The position numbers and the translations under genes were made by a program. Source: Streptomyces fulvoviolaceus (GTDB lineage: Bacteria > Actinomycetota > Actinomycetes > Streptomycetales > Streptomycetaceae). Taken from it: DNA of 64,000 nt. Below, piece by piece: positions 41,893-50,629 of this stretch. The stretch is taken from positions 248,001 through 312,000 of the forward strand of contig NZ_JOEY01000007.1 of the NCBI RefSeq assembly GCF_000718165.1, read 5' to 3'. The notes under the pieces were generated by a model. It did no database searches. It saw only the letters and a list, made by a program, of their open reading frames with translations, and was not told the DNA's origin. Position 1 is the first letter of the stretch; each line of letters opens with the position of its first letter.

Positions 41893-43164
41893 GTGAGCTC
41901 GACCAATCGCACCGTGGTCGTCACCGGTATCGGCGCAACCACACCGCTGGGTGGCGACGCAGCCTCTACCTGGGAGGGCCTGATCGCCGGCAAGTCCGGT
42001 GTGAAGCCCCTGGAGCAGGAGTGGGCCGCCGACCAGGCGGTCCGTATCGCAGCGCAGATCGCCGTGGAGCCGACCGAGGTCATTCCACGGCCGCAGGCCC
42101 GCCGCCTGGACCGCTCGGCGCAGTTCGCGCTGATCGCGGCCAAGGAGGCCTGGGCGGACGCGGGCTACACCGACAAGGCCGGTGAGGACGCAACTGTCGA
42201 CCCGGACCGGCTCGGTGCGGTCATCGCCTCCGGCATCGGCGGTGTGACGACCCTGCTCGACCAGTACGACGTGCTCAAGGAGAAGGGCGTCCGCCGCGTC
42301 TCCCCGCACACCGTCCCCATGCTGATGCCGAACGGCCCGTCCGCCAACGTGGGGCTGCTCGTGGGCGCCCGCGCCGGTGTGCACACGCCGGTCTCGGCCT
42401 GTGCCTCGGGTGCCGAGGCCATCGGCTACGCCATCGAGATGATCCGCACCGGCCGCGCCGATGTCGTCATCGCCGGTGGCACGGAGGCGGCGATCCACCC
42501 GCTGCCCATCGCCGCGTTCGGCAACATGATGGCGATGTCCAAGAACAACGACGACCCGCAGGGCGCCTCACGTCCCTACGACACCGGCCGGGACGGCTTC
42601 GTCCTCGGCGAGGGTGCCGGCGTGATCGTCCTGGAGTCCGCCGAGCACGCCGCCGCGCGCGGTGCCCGCGTGTACGCCGAGGCGGTCGGGCAGGGCATCT
42701 CCGCCGACGGCCACGACATCGTGCAGCCGGAGCCGGCGGGGCGTGGCATCGCCCACGCCCTGCAGAACCTGCTCGACAGCACCGACCTGGACCCGGCCGA
42801 GATCGTGCACGTCAACGCGCACGCGACCTCCACGCCGGCCGGTGACGTGGCCGAACTGAAGGCGCTGCGCAAGGTGTTCGGCGACGACACGGACCACATG
42901 GCGGTCTCCGCGACCAAGTCGATGACGGGGCACCTGCTCGGTGGCGCGGGCGGTGTCGAGTCCGTCGCGACGGTCCTCGCGCTGTACAACCGGGTCGCTC
43001 CGCCGACCATCAACGTCGAGAACCTCGACCCGGAGGCGGAGGCCAACGCGGACATCGTGCGCGGTGAGGCTCGCAAGCTTCCTGTTGAGGGGCGGATTGC
43101 CGCGCTGAACGACTCGTTCGGGTTCGGTGGGCACAACGTGGTCTTGGCGTTCCGTACGGTCTGA
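41893..43164 (+). CDS. fabF: 3-oxoacyl-ACP synthase II
   Basis: 423 residues from the GTG at 41893, which has GGAGA 9-13 bases upstream; a longer in-frame start at 41827 overlaps no ribosome site. Thiolase-fold condensing enzyme with Cys170 in TPVSACASGAEAIGYA, His310 in VHVNAHATSTPAGD and His347 in ATKSMTGHLLGGAGG, the C-H-H triad of chain-elongating KAS enzymes. It extends acyl-ACP with malonyl-ACP. Last gene of the fab operon; a clear terminator follows 17 bases after the stop. Confidence 0.98.
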   Translation: MSSTNRTVVVTGIGATTPLGGDAASTWEGLIAGKSGVKPLEQEWAADQAVRIAAQIAVEPTEVIPRPQARRLDRSAQFALIAAKEAWADAGYTDKAGEDATVDPDRLGAVIASGIGGVTTLLDQYDVLKEKGVRRVSPHTVPMLMPNGPSANVGLLVGARAGVHTPVSACASGAEAIGYAIEMIRTGRADVVIAGGTEAAIHPLPIAAFGNMMAMSKNNDDPQGASRPYDTGRDGFVLGEGAGVIVLESAEHAAARGARVYAEAVGQGISADGHDIVQPEPAGRGIAHALQNLLDSTDLDPAEIVHVNAHATSTPAGDVAELKALRKVFGDDTDHMAVSATKSMTGHLLGGAGGVESVATVLALYNRVAPPTINVENLDPEAEANADIVRGEARKLPVEGRIAALNDSFGFGGHNVVLAFRTV

Positions 43165-43180
43165 TTTCTGCCGTTCACGG

Positions 43181-43220
43181 CGTGTGGCCCGCACCCCGGG
43201 TTCTGGGGGCGGGCCACACG
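43181..43220 (+). terminator. Terminator of the fab operon
   Basis: CGTGTGGCCCGC (43181-43192) and GCGGGCCACACG (43209-43220) form a perfect 12-bp stem, followed by TCGTTTTT. Confidence 0.9.
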
Positions 43221-43233
43221 TCGTTTTTCGTCT

Positions 43234-43300
43234 ACCGGCCGGTGGGGGCTGGTCGCGCCCACGCGGCGGAGCCGCAGATTGATACAGCCCCGCGCCCCTG
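43234..43300. repeat. Dispersed GC-rich repeat, family B
   Basis: ACCGGCCGGTGGGGGCTGG, GTCGCGCCCACGCGGCGGAG and CAGCCCCGCGCCCCTG mark the same family as at 18101-18158 and (inverted, diverged) 21107-21180. It lies between the fab terminator and the convergent DUF3145 gene. Confidence 0.75.
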
Positions 43301-43326
43301 GCGGCGATGCCCCTGAGGGCGATATT

Positions 43327-43821
43327 TCAGACGACCTGGTGCAACCAGCGCACCGGCGCGCCCTCGCCCGCGTATCTGAACGGCTCCAACTCGTCGTCCC
43401 ACGGCTTGCCCAGGAGCTTGGCGATCTCCGCCTCCAGGTCCGTCTCTCCGCGCTGGGAACGGGTCAGGGCCGCCCGCAGGCGGTCCTCCGGGATCAGGAT
43501 GTCGCCGTGGATGCCGGTGACCGCGTGGAAGATGCCGAGCTCGGGGGTGCAGCTGTAGCGCTCGCCCTCGGCGGTGGGGCAGGGCTCGGCGGTGACCTCG
43601 AAGCGGAGGAGGTGCCAGCCGCGCAGGGCGGAGGCGAGTTTGGAGGCCGTGCCGACCTCGGCCTGCCAGGAGAACTCCGCGCGCCAGGTGCCCGGCGCGG
43701 CGGGCTGCCGGATCCAGTCGAGGTTGACGCGCGTGCCGAGCACCCCGGCGACGGCCCACTCGACGTGCGGGCACAGCGCGCGCGGCGCGGAGTGCACGTA
43801 CAGAACTCCACGTGTCGTCAC
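43327..43821 (-). CDS. DUF3145 domain protein
   Basis: 164 residues. It opens TTRGVLYVHSAPRALCPHVEWAVAGVLG and contains VNLDWIRQPAAPGTWRAEFSWQAEVGTASKLASALRGW, RYSCTPELGIFHAVTGIHGDILIPEDRLRAAL and KPWDDELEPFRYAGEGAPVRWLHQVV, all features of the actinobacterial DUF3145 family, which is regularly found next to fabF. The function is not known; conservation beside the fab genes suggests a lipid- or development-related role. It is convergent with fabF. The 249 bases upstream (43822-44070) hold a -10-like TAGCCT on this strand and no gene. Confidence 0.92.
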   Translation of the reverse strand: MTTRGVLYVHSAPRALCPHVEWAVAGVLGTRVNLDWIRQPAAPGTWRAEFSWQAEVGTASKLASALRGWHLLRFEVTAEPCPTAEGERYSCTPELGIFHAVTGIHGDILIPEDRLRAALTRSQRGETDLEAEIAKLLGKPWDDELEPFRYAGEGAPVRWLHQVV

Positions 43822-44070
43822 CGGGACCTCCGGGCAGAGCGGGACAAGTCTTGCAGGCTGGCATGGCGGCGATGGCAGGCAGCCGCGTTGATGGCGAGGC
43901 TACCGTGCGACGGCGCAAGGAGTGTGACGTACCGTCGGTCCCGATGCCGTGAAACACCCGCCATTCACCCGGCAGGACGCTAGTAGGGGTGCAGATCGTT
44001 CCCTCGCGGCGGCCGGGAACTCCCGCGCGTTGTTATAGGGGACGACCATTTCACGAGGGGATCACCACGG

Positions 44071-44961
44071 ATGCGGAAGCAGGGCCACCGCTCACGGGCC
44101 GTCGTCGCCCTCCTCACGGCGGCCGTCCTGGGCGTCGCCGGCTGTGACGCCGTCGGTGGCGACTCACCGGCGCCCACGGACACCCGGAAGGCCAAGCCCT
44201 CCCCGAAGCCGACCCCGGCCTGGGACAGCAGCCCGGGTTCGGTCGCCGCGGTGGGCGACTCCATCACCCGCGGCTTCGACGCGTGCTCGGTGCTGACGGA
44301 CTGCCCGGAGGTGTCATGGGCGACCGGCGCCAGCACCGAGGTCGACAGTCTCGCCGTACGACTGCTGGGGAAGGCGAAGGCCGCCTCGCGGAGCTGGAAC
44401 TACGCGGTCTCCGGGTCGCGGATGGCGGACCTGTCCACGCAGATGGCACAGGCGGCGGCGCGCGCGCCCGGGCTGGTGACGGTGATGGCGGGCGCCAACG
44501 ACGCCTGCAGGGACTCCACCGCGGCGATGACGTCGGCGGCCGACTTCCGGGCTGGCTTCGAGGACGCGCTGAGCGTGCTGCGGAAGAAGGCGCCGAAGAC
44601 ACAGGTGTACGTGGCGAGCGTGCCGAACCTCAAGCGGCTGTGGTCGCAGGGGCGCACCAACCCGGTGGGCAAGCAGGTGTGGAAGCTGGGCCTCTGCCCG
44701 TCGATGCTGGCCGACGCGGATGCCCTGGACGCGGCGGCGACCGCGCGGCGGGACACCGTGCAGGAGCGGGTGGAGGCCTACAACGCCGTGCTGAAGGAGG
44801 TGTGCGCCAAGGACGAGCGGTGCCGCTACGACGGGGGCGCGGTGTACGACTACCGGTTCGGCACCGCCCAGCTCAGCCACTGGGACTGGTTCCATCCGAG
44901 TGTGAACGGACAGGCACGGCTGGCCGAGCTCGCATACCGCAAGGTCACGTCCGTGTCCTAA
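44071..44961 (+). CDS. SGNH/GDSL hydrolase lipoprotein
   Basis: 296 residues, ATG after GAGGGGATC. The N-terminus is a lipoprotein signal with lipobox LGVAGC (Cys25), followed by a Pro/Lys-rich linker. VAAVGDSITRGFDACS holds the GDS nucleophile (Ser65), RSWNYAVSGSRMADL gives the Gly block, VMAGANDACRD the G-x-N-D block, and LSHWDWFHPSVNGQARLAELAY the D-x-x-H block with the catalytic Asp and His. It would act on the outer face of the membrane as an esterase or lipase, perhaps on cell-wall acyl groups. The stop is 10 bases before galM. Confidence 0.92.
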   Translation: MRKQGHRSRAVVALLTAAVLGVAGCDAVGGDSPAPTDTRKAKPSPKPTPAWDSSPGSVAAVGDSITRGFDACSVLTDCPEVSWATGASTEVDSLAVRLLGKAKAASRSWNYAVSGSRMADLSTQMAQAAARAPGLVTVMAGANDACRDSTAAMTSAADFRAGFEDALSVLRKKAPKTQVYVASVPNLKRLWSQGRTNPVGKQVWKLGLCPSMLADADALDAAATARRDTVQERVEAYNAVLKEVCAKDERCRYDGGAVYDYRFGTAQLSHWDWFHPSVNGQARLAELAYRKVTSVS

Positions 44962-44964
44962 AGT
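44959..44964 (+). promoter_or_regulatory. -10 element for leaderless galM
   Basis: TAAAGT ends seven bases before the ATG at 44972 and overlaps the stop of the lipoprotein gene. This suggests galM has its own leaderless transcript. Confidence 0.4.
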
Positions 44965-44971
44965 TCCGCAC

Positions 44972-45940
44972 ATGAACGAACTCTTTGCCACACTTTCCGA
45001 CGGCACGCCGGTCCACCGCTGGACCTTGGAGCGCGCGGGCGTCCGTGTGCGGATCCTGTCGTACGGCGGGATCGTGCAGTCGGCCGAGGTCCCGGACCGG
45101 GACGGGCGCGTGGCGAACGTGGTGCTGGGCTTCGCGGACCTGGACGGTTATCTCGAGAACCCGGGCCCGTACCTCGGCGCTCTGGTCGGCCGGTACGCGA
45201 ACCGGATCGCGGGCGGCCGCTTCCCGCTGGACGGGCTGACGTACGCGCTGGCGCTCAACAACGCGCCGAACTCCCTGCACGGCGGCGAGCGCGGCTTCGA
45301 CAAGCGGGTGTGGGACGTCGAGCCGGTCGAGCACGGGGTGCGCCTGAGCCGGGTCAGCCCGCACGGCGAGGAGGGCTTCCCGGGGCGTCTGGAGGTCTCG
45401 GCGACCTACACGCTGGACGAGTCCGGCGCGCTACGGATCGCGTACGAGGCGGTCACCGACGCGCCGACCGTGGTGAACCTGACCAACCACAGCTACTTCA
45501 ACCTGGGCGGGTCCGGGAACGCGGGCGGGCACGAACTGCGCATCGCCGCCTCGCGGTTCACGCCGGTCGACGCGGATCTGATTCCGACGGGAGTGGAGGA
45601 CGTCGCCGACACGCGCTTCGACTTCCGGGAGGACAGGAAGGTCGGCGCCGGGTACGACCACAACTTCGTGCTCGACAAGGGGGTCACGCCGGCGCCCGTC
45701 GAGGTCGCCGAGCTGCACGACCCCGCCTCCGGGCGGGTGCTGACGGTGGCGACCACCGAGCCGGGCCTGCAGCTGTACACCGCGGACCACCTGAGCGAGC
45801 CCTTCGCGCCCGGCGACGGCATCGCGCTGGAGACCCAGCACTTCCCCGACTCCCCGAACCGGCCGGAGTTCCCGAGCACGGTGCTGCGGCCGGGAGAGAC
45901 CTACCGCTCGGAGACCGTCTACGGGTTCACGAGTCGGTAG
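44972..45940 (+). CDS. galM: Aldose 1-epimerase (galactose mutarotase)
   Basis: 322 residues. The family motifs are intact: YGGIVQSAEVPDRDGRVANVVLGF, GRYANRIAGGRFPLDG, APNSLHGGERGFDKRVWD (catalytic His in L-H-G-G), VVNLTNHSYFNLGG (N-H-S-Y-F-N-L with the second catalytic His), DTRFDFRED, YDHNFVLDKG and ALETQHFPDSPNRPEFPSTVL (catalytic Glu in E-T-Q-x-x-P-D-x-x-N). It interconverts alpha and beta forms of hexoses. It has no signal peptide, so acts in the cytoplasm on sugars, possibly with the GH3 gene next door, which is convergent. Confidence 0.96.
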   Translation: MNELFATLSDGTPVHRWTLERAGVRVRILSYGGIVQSAEVPDRDGRVANVVLGFADLDGYLENPGPYLGALVGRYANRIAGGRFPLDGLTYALALNNAPNSLHGGERGFDKRVWDVEPVEHGVRLSRVSPHGEEGFPGRLEVSATYTLDESGALRIAYEAVTDAPTVVNLTNHSYFNLGGSGNAGGHELRIAASRFTPVDADLIPTGVEDVADTRFDFREDRKVGAGYDHNFVLDKGVTPAPVEVAELHDPASGRVLTVATTEPGLQLYTADHLSEPFAPGDGIALETQHFPDSPNRPEFPSTVLRPGETYRSETVYGFTSR

Positions 45941-45949
45941 ACACACACG

Positions 45950-45985
45950 AGCCCCGGCCCAGGGGTCAGGTCCCGGGCCGGGGCT
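45950..45985. terminator. Bidirectional terminator between galM and the GH3 gene
   Basis: AGCCCCGGCCC (45950-45960) and GGGCCGGGGCT (45975-45985) form a perfect 11-bp stem between convergent genes. Confidence 0.88.
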
Positions 45986-46014
45986 GGCTTGTGTGAGGGC
46001 TGTGCCCCCTGGGA

Positions 46015-48450
46015 TCAGACGTTAATCGTCGTGGTGACGCGACGGTCGTCAATCGACCGTCCCACCTGGATCTCGTACGAACCCTTCACAAATGACCAGG
46101 ACGCGGTCTTCTCGTCCCAGATCTCGAAGGCGCGACGCGGCAGCTCCACCGTGGCCTCGACGCTCTCGCCGGGGGCGGCCGCCACCCCCGCGAAACCCGC
46201 GAGCCGGCGAGCGGGGCGCTCGGCCCCGGCTTCGGCTTCGGCGGGCGCCAGATAGACCTGCACGACCTCGCGGCCGGCGCGGGTGCCGGAGTTGCGCAGG
46301 CGGACCCGGACGGTGCTGCCCTGGACCTCGACCGACTCGTACGTCCAGTCGGTGTAGCCGAGCCCGTGGCCGAAGGGGTACGCCGGGGTGCGGCCCTCCT
46401 TCTCCCAGGCGGCGTAGCCGATGAAGACGCCCTCGTCGTAAGGGAGTTCACCGTCCTCGGGGAGGACCCGGGTGACGGGGGCGTCGGTCAGGGAGCCCCA
46501 GGTGCTCGGCAGCCGCCCGCCGGGCTCGTGGGCGCCGGTCAGCACGTCCGCGAGGGCCGCGCCGCCCTCCTGGCCGGGGAACCAGCTGAGCAGGACCGCG
46601 GCGACGTCCTCGCGCCACGGCAGCTCCACCGGGGAGCCGGAGTTGACGACCACGACGGTGTTCGGGTTGGCGGCGGCGACCGCGCGGACCAGTTCGTCCT
46701 GGCGGCCGGGCAGCCGGAGGTCCCCCCGGTCGAAGCCCTCGGACTCGACGCGGTCGGTGGTGGCGACCACGACGACGGCCGTGTCGGCGGCGCGGGCGGC
46801 CCGGGCCGCCTCGGCGATCAGCTCGTCGGGGTCGCGCTGCGGTTCCTGGTGGGCGAGGGCGAAGGAGATGACCTTCATCGGGACGTCCTCGGGGAGGACG
46901 ACGACGTAGGTCAGCGAGACGTCGACCAGCTCGCCCGCGGTCAGTTCGGCCTCGGCACACGGCACGGGTGCGCCGAAGAACGCCTCGAAGGGGTCGTCCT
47001 TGTCGGTGCGCTGGACGTCGTCGAAGTACGTCGTGCCGGCGATCGTCAGGCCGAAGGCGCCCAGGCCCTTGATGCCGAAGGTGTGCGGGCCGCTCTCTCG
47101 CGGGGTGAAGGTGCCGGTCAGTTCGACGGTGTGCAGACGGTCGTGGGTGACGCCCTCGGGGAGGTCGGTGCCCATCCACTGGATCTGGCCGTTGGGCGCC
47201 GAGGCCGTGCCGATGACCTGCCCGTCGGCGTCACGGCAGATCGCCCTCAGCTCGAACCCCTTGTCGGCGACGGCGAGTTCGGTGTTCGGGTCGGCGCCGA
47301 CGGCGTAGCTCAGGGCGCCCTCGGGAAGGGCGGCGGTGAGGCCGTCGAGCGGGGAGACGATCCGGGACGGGAAGACGGTGGCGGAGCCGCCGCCGAGGAC
47401 GCGGGCGTCGCGGGCGGCGGCGCCGATGAGGGCGACCGTGCCCTGCTTCAGCGGAAGCGCCTGGTTCTCGTTCCGTACGAGAACGAAGGAGCGGCGCGCG
47501 ATCTCGCGGGCCAGTTCGATGCCGTCGACGGTCTCCGGCGGCTCGGTGACGACGGGTTCGGCGCCCGCCAGGATGCCGACGCGGGCGGCGAGCCGGAGAA
47601 CATTGCGTACGGCGCCGTCGACGGTGGCCTCGTCGACCTCGCCGTCCCGTACGGCCCGGGCGAGCGCCTCGCCGTAGACGGTCTTCGGGCCGGGCATGGC
47701 GACGTCGAGGCCGCCCTCGATGGCGCCCTTCGTCGACCGGGCGGCCATCCAGTCGGAGACGTTGTAGCCGTCGAATCCCCATTCGGCGCGCAGGACCTCG
47801 TTCACCAGGTGGTGGTGTTCGGTCATCGTCGTGCCGTTGACCGTGTTGTAGGCGGTCATGATGCCCCACGGGTGGGCGTTCTCGACGATGAGCTCGAAGG
47901 GGGCCAAGTACAGCTCGCGCAGCGCGCGTTCGGAGACCAGGTTGTTCACGGTGAAGCGGTCGGTCTCGGCGTCGTTGGCGACGAAGTGCTTGACGGTGGT
48001 GCCGACGCCGCCGGACTGGACGCCGTTCACATAGCCCGCGCCGATCAGGCCGGTCAGGTACGGATCCTCGCTGTAGGCCTCGAAGTGGCGGCCGCCGAGC
48101 GGGGAGCGGTGCAGGTTGACGGTGGGGGCGAGCAGGACGTGGACGCCCTTGCGGCGGGCCTCCTGGGCGAGGAGGGTGCCGGCGCGGCGGGCGAGCTCCG
48201 GGTCCCAGGTGGCGGCGAGCGCGGTCGGGGACGGGAGGGCGATGGACGGGTCGTCGGCGCTCCAGCGCACGCCCCGGACGCCGATCGGGCCGTCCGACAT
48301 CACAAGGGACTCCAGGCCGATCTCCGGCAGGGCGGGCAGGGACCACGTGTCCTGGCCGGCCAGGAGACGGGTCTTGGCCTCCAGATCGAGCTTGCCCAGA
48401 GCCGCCTCCACGGCTGCCTCGGTGTCCGGGGATGTCGGGGTTCCCGCCAT
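46015..48450 (-). CDS. Beta-glucosidase, glycoside hydrolase family 3 with PA14 domain
   Basis: 811 residues. The ATG at 48450 is chosen because AGGAGG lies 8 bases upstream; an earlier start at 48489 lacks one. The GH3 N-domain has VMSDGPIGVRG, TVKHFVANDAE (154-162, K-H-F/Y) and FDGYNVSDWMAARS with the nucleophile Asp233 in S-D-W. A PA14 domain (about 420-560: LTGTFTPRESGPHTFGIKGLGAFGLTIAGTTYFDD) is inserted, as in bacterial beta-glucosidases/exo-glucanases, and a C-terminal fibronectin-like domain ends the protein. There is no signal peptide, so it acts on imported oligosaccharides. A TetR gene is divergent, with dyads between. Confidence 0.95.
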   Translation of the reverse strand: MAGTPTSPDTEAAVEAALGKLDLEAKTRLLAGQDTWSLPALPEIGLESLVMSDGPIGVRGVRWSADDPSIALPSPTALAATWDPELARRAGTLLAQEARRKGVHVLLAPTVNLHRSPLGGRHFEAYSEDPYLTGLIGAGYVNGVQSGGVGTTVKHFVANDAETDRFTVNNLVSERALRELYLAPFELIVENAHPWGIMTAYNTVNGTTMTEHHHLVNEVLRAEWGFDGYNVSDWMAARSTKGAIEGGLDVAMPGPKTVYGEALARAVRDGEVDEATVDGAVRNVLRLAARVGILAGAEPVVTEPPETVDGIELAREIARRSFVLVRNENQALPLKQGTVALIGAAARDARVLGGGSATVFPSRIVSPLDGLTAALPEGALSYAVGADPNTELAVADKGFELRAICRDADGQVIGTASAPNGQIQWMGTDLPEGVTHDRLHTVELTGTFTPRESGPHTFGIKGLGAFGLTIAGTTYFDDVQRTDKDDPFEAFFGAPVPCAEAELTAGELVDVSLTYVVVLPEDVPMKVISFALAHQEPQRDPDELIAEAARAARAADTAVVVVATTDRVESEGFDRGDLRLPGRQDELVRAVAAANPNTVVVVNSGSPVELPWREDVAAVLLSWFPGQEGGAALADVLTGAHEPGGRLPSTWGSLTDAPVTRVLPEDGELPYDEGVFIGYAAWEKEGRTPAYPFGHGLGYTDWTYESVEVQGSTVRVRLRNSGTRAGREVVQVYLAPAEAEAGAERPARRLAGFAGVAAAPGESVEATVELPRRAFEIWDEKTASWSFVKGSYEIQVGRSIDDRRVTTTINV

Positions 48451-48501
48451 GGCGGTGCCTCCTCGTTGAAGTCCGTGCGGTTCCTCCATCCTGCATCGAT
48501 T

Positions 48502-48519
48502 ACCTGTAGAGCGGCAGGT
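48502..48519. promoter_or_regulatory. Candidate TetR operator between GH3 and tetR genes
   Basis: ACCTG-N8-CAGGT dyad in the 121-base divergent gap; a lower-GC TTGACG at 48529-48534 lies next to it. Confidence 0.4.
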
Positions 48520-48559
48520 TTCGTTATCTTGACGTTATATTCAACGGAAGCCGGTGTCG

Positions 48560-48565
48560 TACGGT
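48560..48565 (+). promoter_or_regulatory. -10 element for leaderless tetR-type gene
   Basis: TACGGT ends six bases before the ATG at 48572. Confidence 0.4.
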
Positions 48566-48571
48566 GACGAC

Positions 48572-49135
48572 ATGAGCGCGAGAGTCAGGAGTGAGGAGCG
48601 GCGGGCCGCGATCGTCACGGCCGCGCTGGAGGTGATCGCCGAGCGCGGTTACCGGGGCGCGAGCCTCGCGGCGGTGGCCGAGCGGGTGGGGCTGACCCAG
48701 CAGGGGCTGCTGCACTACTTCCCGACGAAGGACGCGCTGCTGGTCGCCGTGCTGGAGGAGCGGGACCGCTGGGACGCCGTGCCGACCCGGCCGTTGCGGC
48801 TGGATCTGCTGGCCTCGCTCGTCGAGTACAACGCGATGCGGCCCGGCATCATCCAGACCTTCTCGGCGCTGCTCGGTGAGAGCGTGACGGAGGAGCATCC
48901 GACGCGCGGCTACTTCACCGAGCGGTACGCGCAGGTGCGGGCGGGCATGGCGGAGGTACTGCGCGCCGAGTACGGCGACCGGCTGCCGAACGGACTCACG
49001 CCGGAGCGCACGGCCCCGCTGCTCGTCGCGGTGATGGACGGTCTGCAGTACCAGTGGCTGCTGGACCCGGACGCGGTGGACATGCCGGGGGCGTTCCGGG
49101 ACTTCCTCACGCTGCTGGGCGAGAACCCCGGCTGA
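48572..49135 (+). CDS. TetR family transcriptional regulator, probably of the GH3 gene
   Basis: 187 residues. SEERRAAIVTAALEVIAERGYRGASLAAVAERVGLTQQGLLHYFPTKDALLVAVLEERD is a full TetR helix-turn-helix (about 6-64) with the recognition helix Q-G-L-L-H-Y-F. The C-terminal domain is of the BetI/TetR_C_6 kind (TRPLRLDLLASLVEYNAMRPGIIQTFSALLGESVTEEHPTRGYFTERY). Divergent with the beta-glucosidase gene. It likely senses a sugar or glucoside, which is inferred from position. Its last 29 bases overlap the convergent RidA gene. Confidence 0.93.
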   Translation: MSARVRSEERRAAIVTAALEVIAERGYRGASLAAVAERVGLTQQGLLHYFPTKDALLVAVLEERDRWDAVPTRPLRLDLLASLVEYNAMRPGIIQTFSALLGESVTEEHPTRGYFTERYAQVRAGMAEVLRAEYGDRLPNGLTPERTAPLLVAVMDGLQYQWLLDPDAVDMPGAFRDFLTLLGENPG

Positions 49136-49508
49136 CCGCGGCCACCACCTCCACCTCGATCTGCGCCTCCGGCCGGAACAGCTTCGGCACCTCGAAGGTC
49201 ATGCTGGTGGGCGGGGCTCCGGTGAGGAACTCCCTTCGTACGGCGCCGTATTCGTGCAGCTTGTCGATGTCGGTCAGGTACGTGCGGATGTTGATGACGT
49301 CGGCGAGTGTGCCGCCGTGGGCCTTCAGCAGGGCGGCGATCGTCTCGAAGACACCGCGGCTCTGCTCGGCGAGCGTGGCGCCCTCCGCGATCTGGCCGGA
49401 GACGAACAACAGGGCGCTGCCGTCGGCGTGTTCGACGCGGGCGACCTGGGAGTAGTAGGGGTTCAGGGGCTGGGGGGCGGTGGCGGGGTTGTCGAGGGTG
49501 ATCTGCAT
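49107..49508 (-). CDS. RidA/YjgF family protein
   Basis: 133 residues from the ATG at 49508. MQITLDNPATAPQPLNPYYSQVARVEHADGSALLFVSGQIAEG opens the fold; ETIAALLKAHGGTLADVINIRTYLTDIDKLHEYGAVRREFLTGAPPTSMTFEVPKLFRPEAQIEVEVVAAV continues. The arginine that binds the imine/enamine carboxylate in canonical RidA, within the R-x-x-x-V-P or similar segment, is Lys or absent here, so it may belong to the Rid2-7 subgroups rather than true RidA. It would hydrolyse reactive enamines or act in catabolism. It is divergent from a LysR gene, which probably controls it, and convergent with tetR with 29 bases of overlap. Confidence 0.88.
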   Translation of the reverse strand: MQITLDNPATAPQPLNPYYSQVARVEHADGSALLFVSGQIAEGATLAEQSRGVFETIAALLKAHGGTLADVINIRTYLTDIDKLHEYGAVRREFLTGAPPTSMTFEVPKLFRPEAQIEVEVVAAVSRGSRPAA

Positions 49509-49553
49509 GCCGTCGACGCTAGGACGGGGCCCGGGATGCGACAAGCGAATGTC

Positions 49554-49559
49554 TAGCAT
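49554..49559 (+). promoter_or_regulatory. -10 element for leaderless lysR-type gene
   Basis: TAGCAT ends seven bases before the ATG at 49567. It also overlaps an in-frame ATG at 49558, so the second ATG is preferred. Confidence 0.4.
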
Positions 49560-49566
49560 GGCTGCC

Positions 49567-50553
49567 ATGCCGAACTCGCATCCGTCAGTCGAGGTCCCGG
49601 ACCTTTCCACCGTGTGGCTGCGGGCCTTCCTGGAAGTCGCCCGCCAGGGCTCGTTCACCGTCGCCGCCCGCACTCTCGGCTGGACGCAGTCGGCGGTGTC
49701 GCGGCAGATCTCCTCGCTCGAAGGCGCCCTGGGCGGCGGCCCGTTGTTCGACCGGCTGCCCCGAGGCGTACGGCTCACCGAGGCCGGCCGGGTCCTGGTG
49801 CCGTACGCGGAGGGCGTCGCCGAGGCCTTGCAGGGGGCCGGGCGTGAGCTGGCCGCGCTGCGTGAAGTGGCCGGTGGGCGGCTGCGGTTCGGGGCGTTCG
49901 CGACGGCCGACGCGGCGCTGGTGCCGCACGCCCTCGCGGCCTTCCGAGCCCGTCATCCCGGGGTCGAGGTGACCCGCGAGGAGGGCTTCACTCCCGGGCT
50001 CCTGGACCGGCTCACCGCCGGTCACCTCGACCTCGCGGTCGTCTCGACGACGGGCGGTGCGCGGCTGGAGGCGTACGAACTCCACCACCTCCTCGACGAG
50101 TCGCTGTACGTCGCCGTCCCGGGCGGCCATGTCCTGGCGGGCGGCGGTCCGGTCCGGCTCGGTCGACTCGCCGACGCCGACTGGATCTCCGGCAGTCCGC
50201 GCCCCGAGGGCACGCTCCTGGAGGTGGCCCTGCGCCAGGGCTTCCGGCCGCGCGTCGCGCATGTCGTCGGCGAGTGGACCGCCAAGCAGGGGTACGTCGC
50301 CGCGGGCCTCGGCGTGACCCTGGTGCCGGCACTCGCCGCGGAGTCCGTCCGGCCGGACGTGGTGCTGCTTCCGGTGCTCGACGAGGGCGCGCCGGCCCGG
50401 GCGGTGTACGCGGCGACGGTGCGGGGGCGGTCATCGGCGCCGGCGGTGGAGGCGTTCGTCGGGGCGCTGCGGGAGGCGGTGGGGCGGATCCCGCACGCAT
50501 CGCCGCACACACCGCCACATCCGTCACCCCCCACGTCACGCACCATGGCGTAG
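49567..50553 (+). CDS. LysR family transcriptional regulator
   Basis: 328 residues. VPDLSTVWLRAFLEVARQGSFTVAARTLGWTQSAVSRQISSLEGALGGGPLFDRLPRGVRLTEAGRVLVPYA (about 9-80) is a canonical LysR winged helix; a two-lobed periplasmic-binding-like effector domain follows (GRLRFGAFATADAALVPHALAAFRARHPGVEV..., LDLAVVSTTGG, ...VAAGLGVTLVPALAAESV). A Pro/His-rich tail ends it. It is divergent from the RidA gene and likely controls it; the effector is unknown. Confidence 0.94.
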   Translation: MPNSHPSVEVPDLSTVWLRAFLEVARQGSFTVAARTLGWTQSAVSRQISSLEGALGGGPLFDRLPRGVRLTEAGRVLVPYAEGVAEALQGAGRELAALREVAGGRLRFGAFATADAALVPHALAAFRARHPGVEVTREEGFTPGLLDRLTAGHLDLAVVSTTGGARLEAYELHHLLDESLYVAVPGGHVLAGGGPVRLGRLADADWISGSPRPEGTLLEVALRQGFRPRVAHVVGEWTAKQGYVAAGLGVTLVPALAAESVRPDVVLLPVLDEGAPARAVYAATVRGRSSAPAVEAFVGALREAVGRIPHASPHTPPHPSPPTSRTMA

Positions 50554-50629
50554 ACCACTTCCGTCACGCGATACTGCGGCCGTCAGGCTCCATGCGCCGT
50601 ATTGCTGCGACGGAAGGTTCTGAACTCCC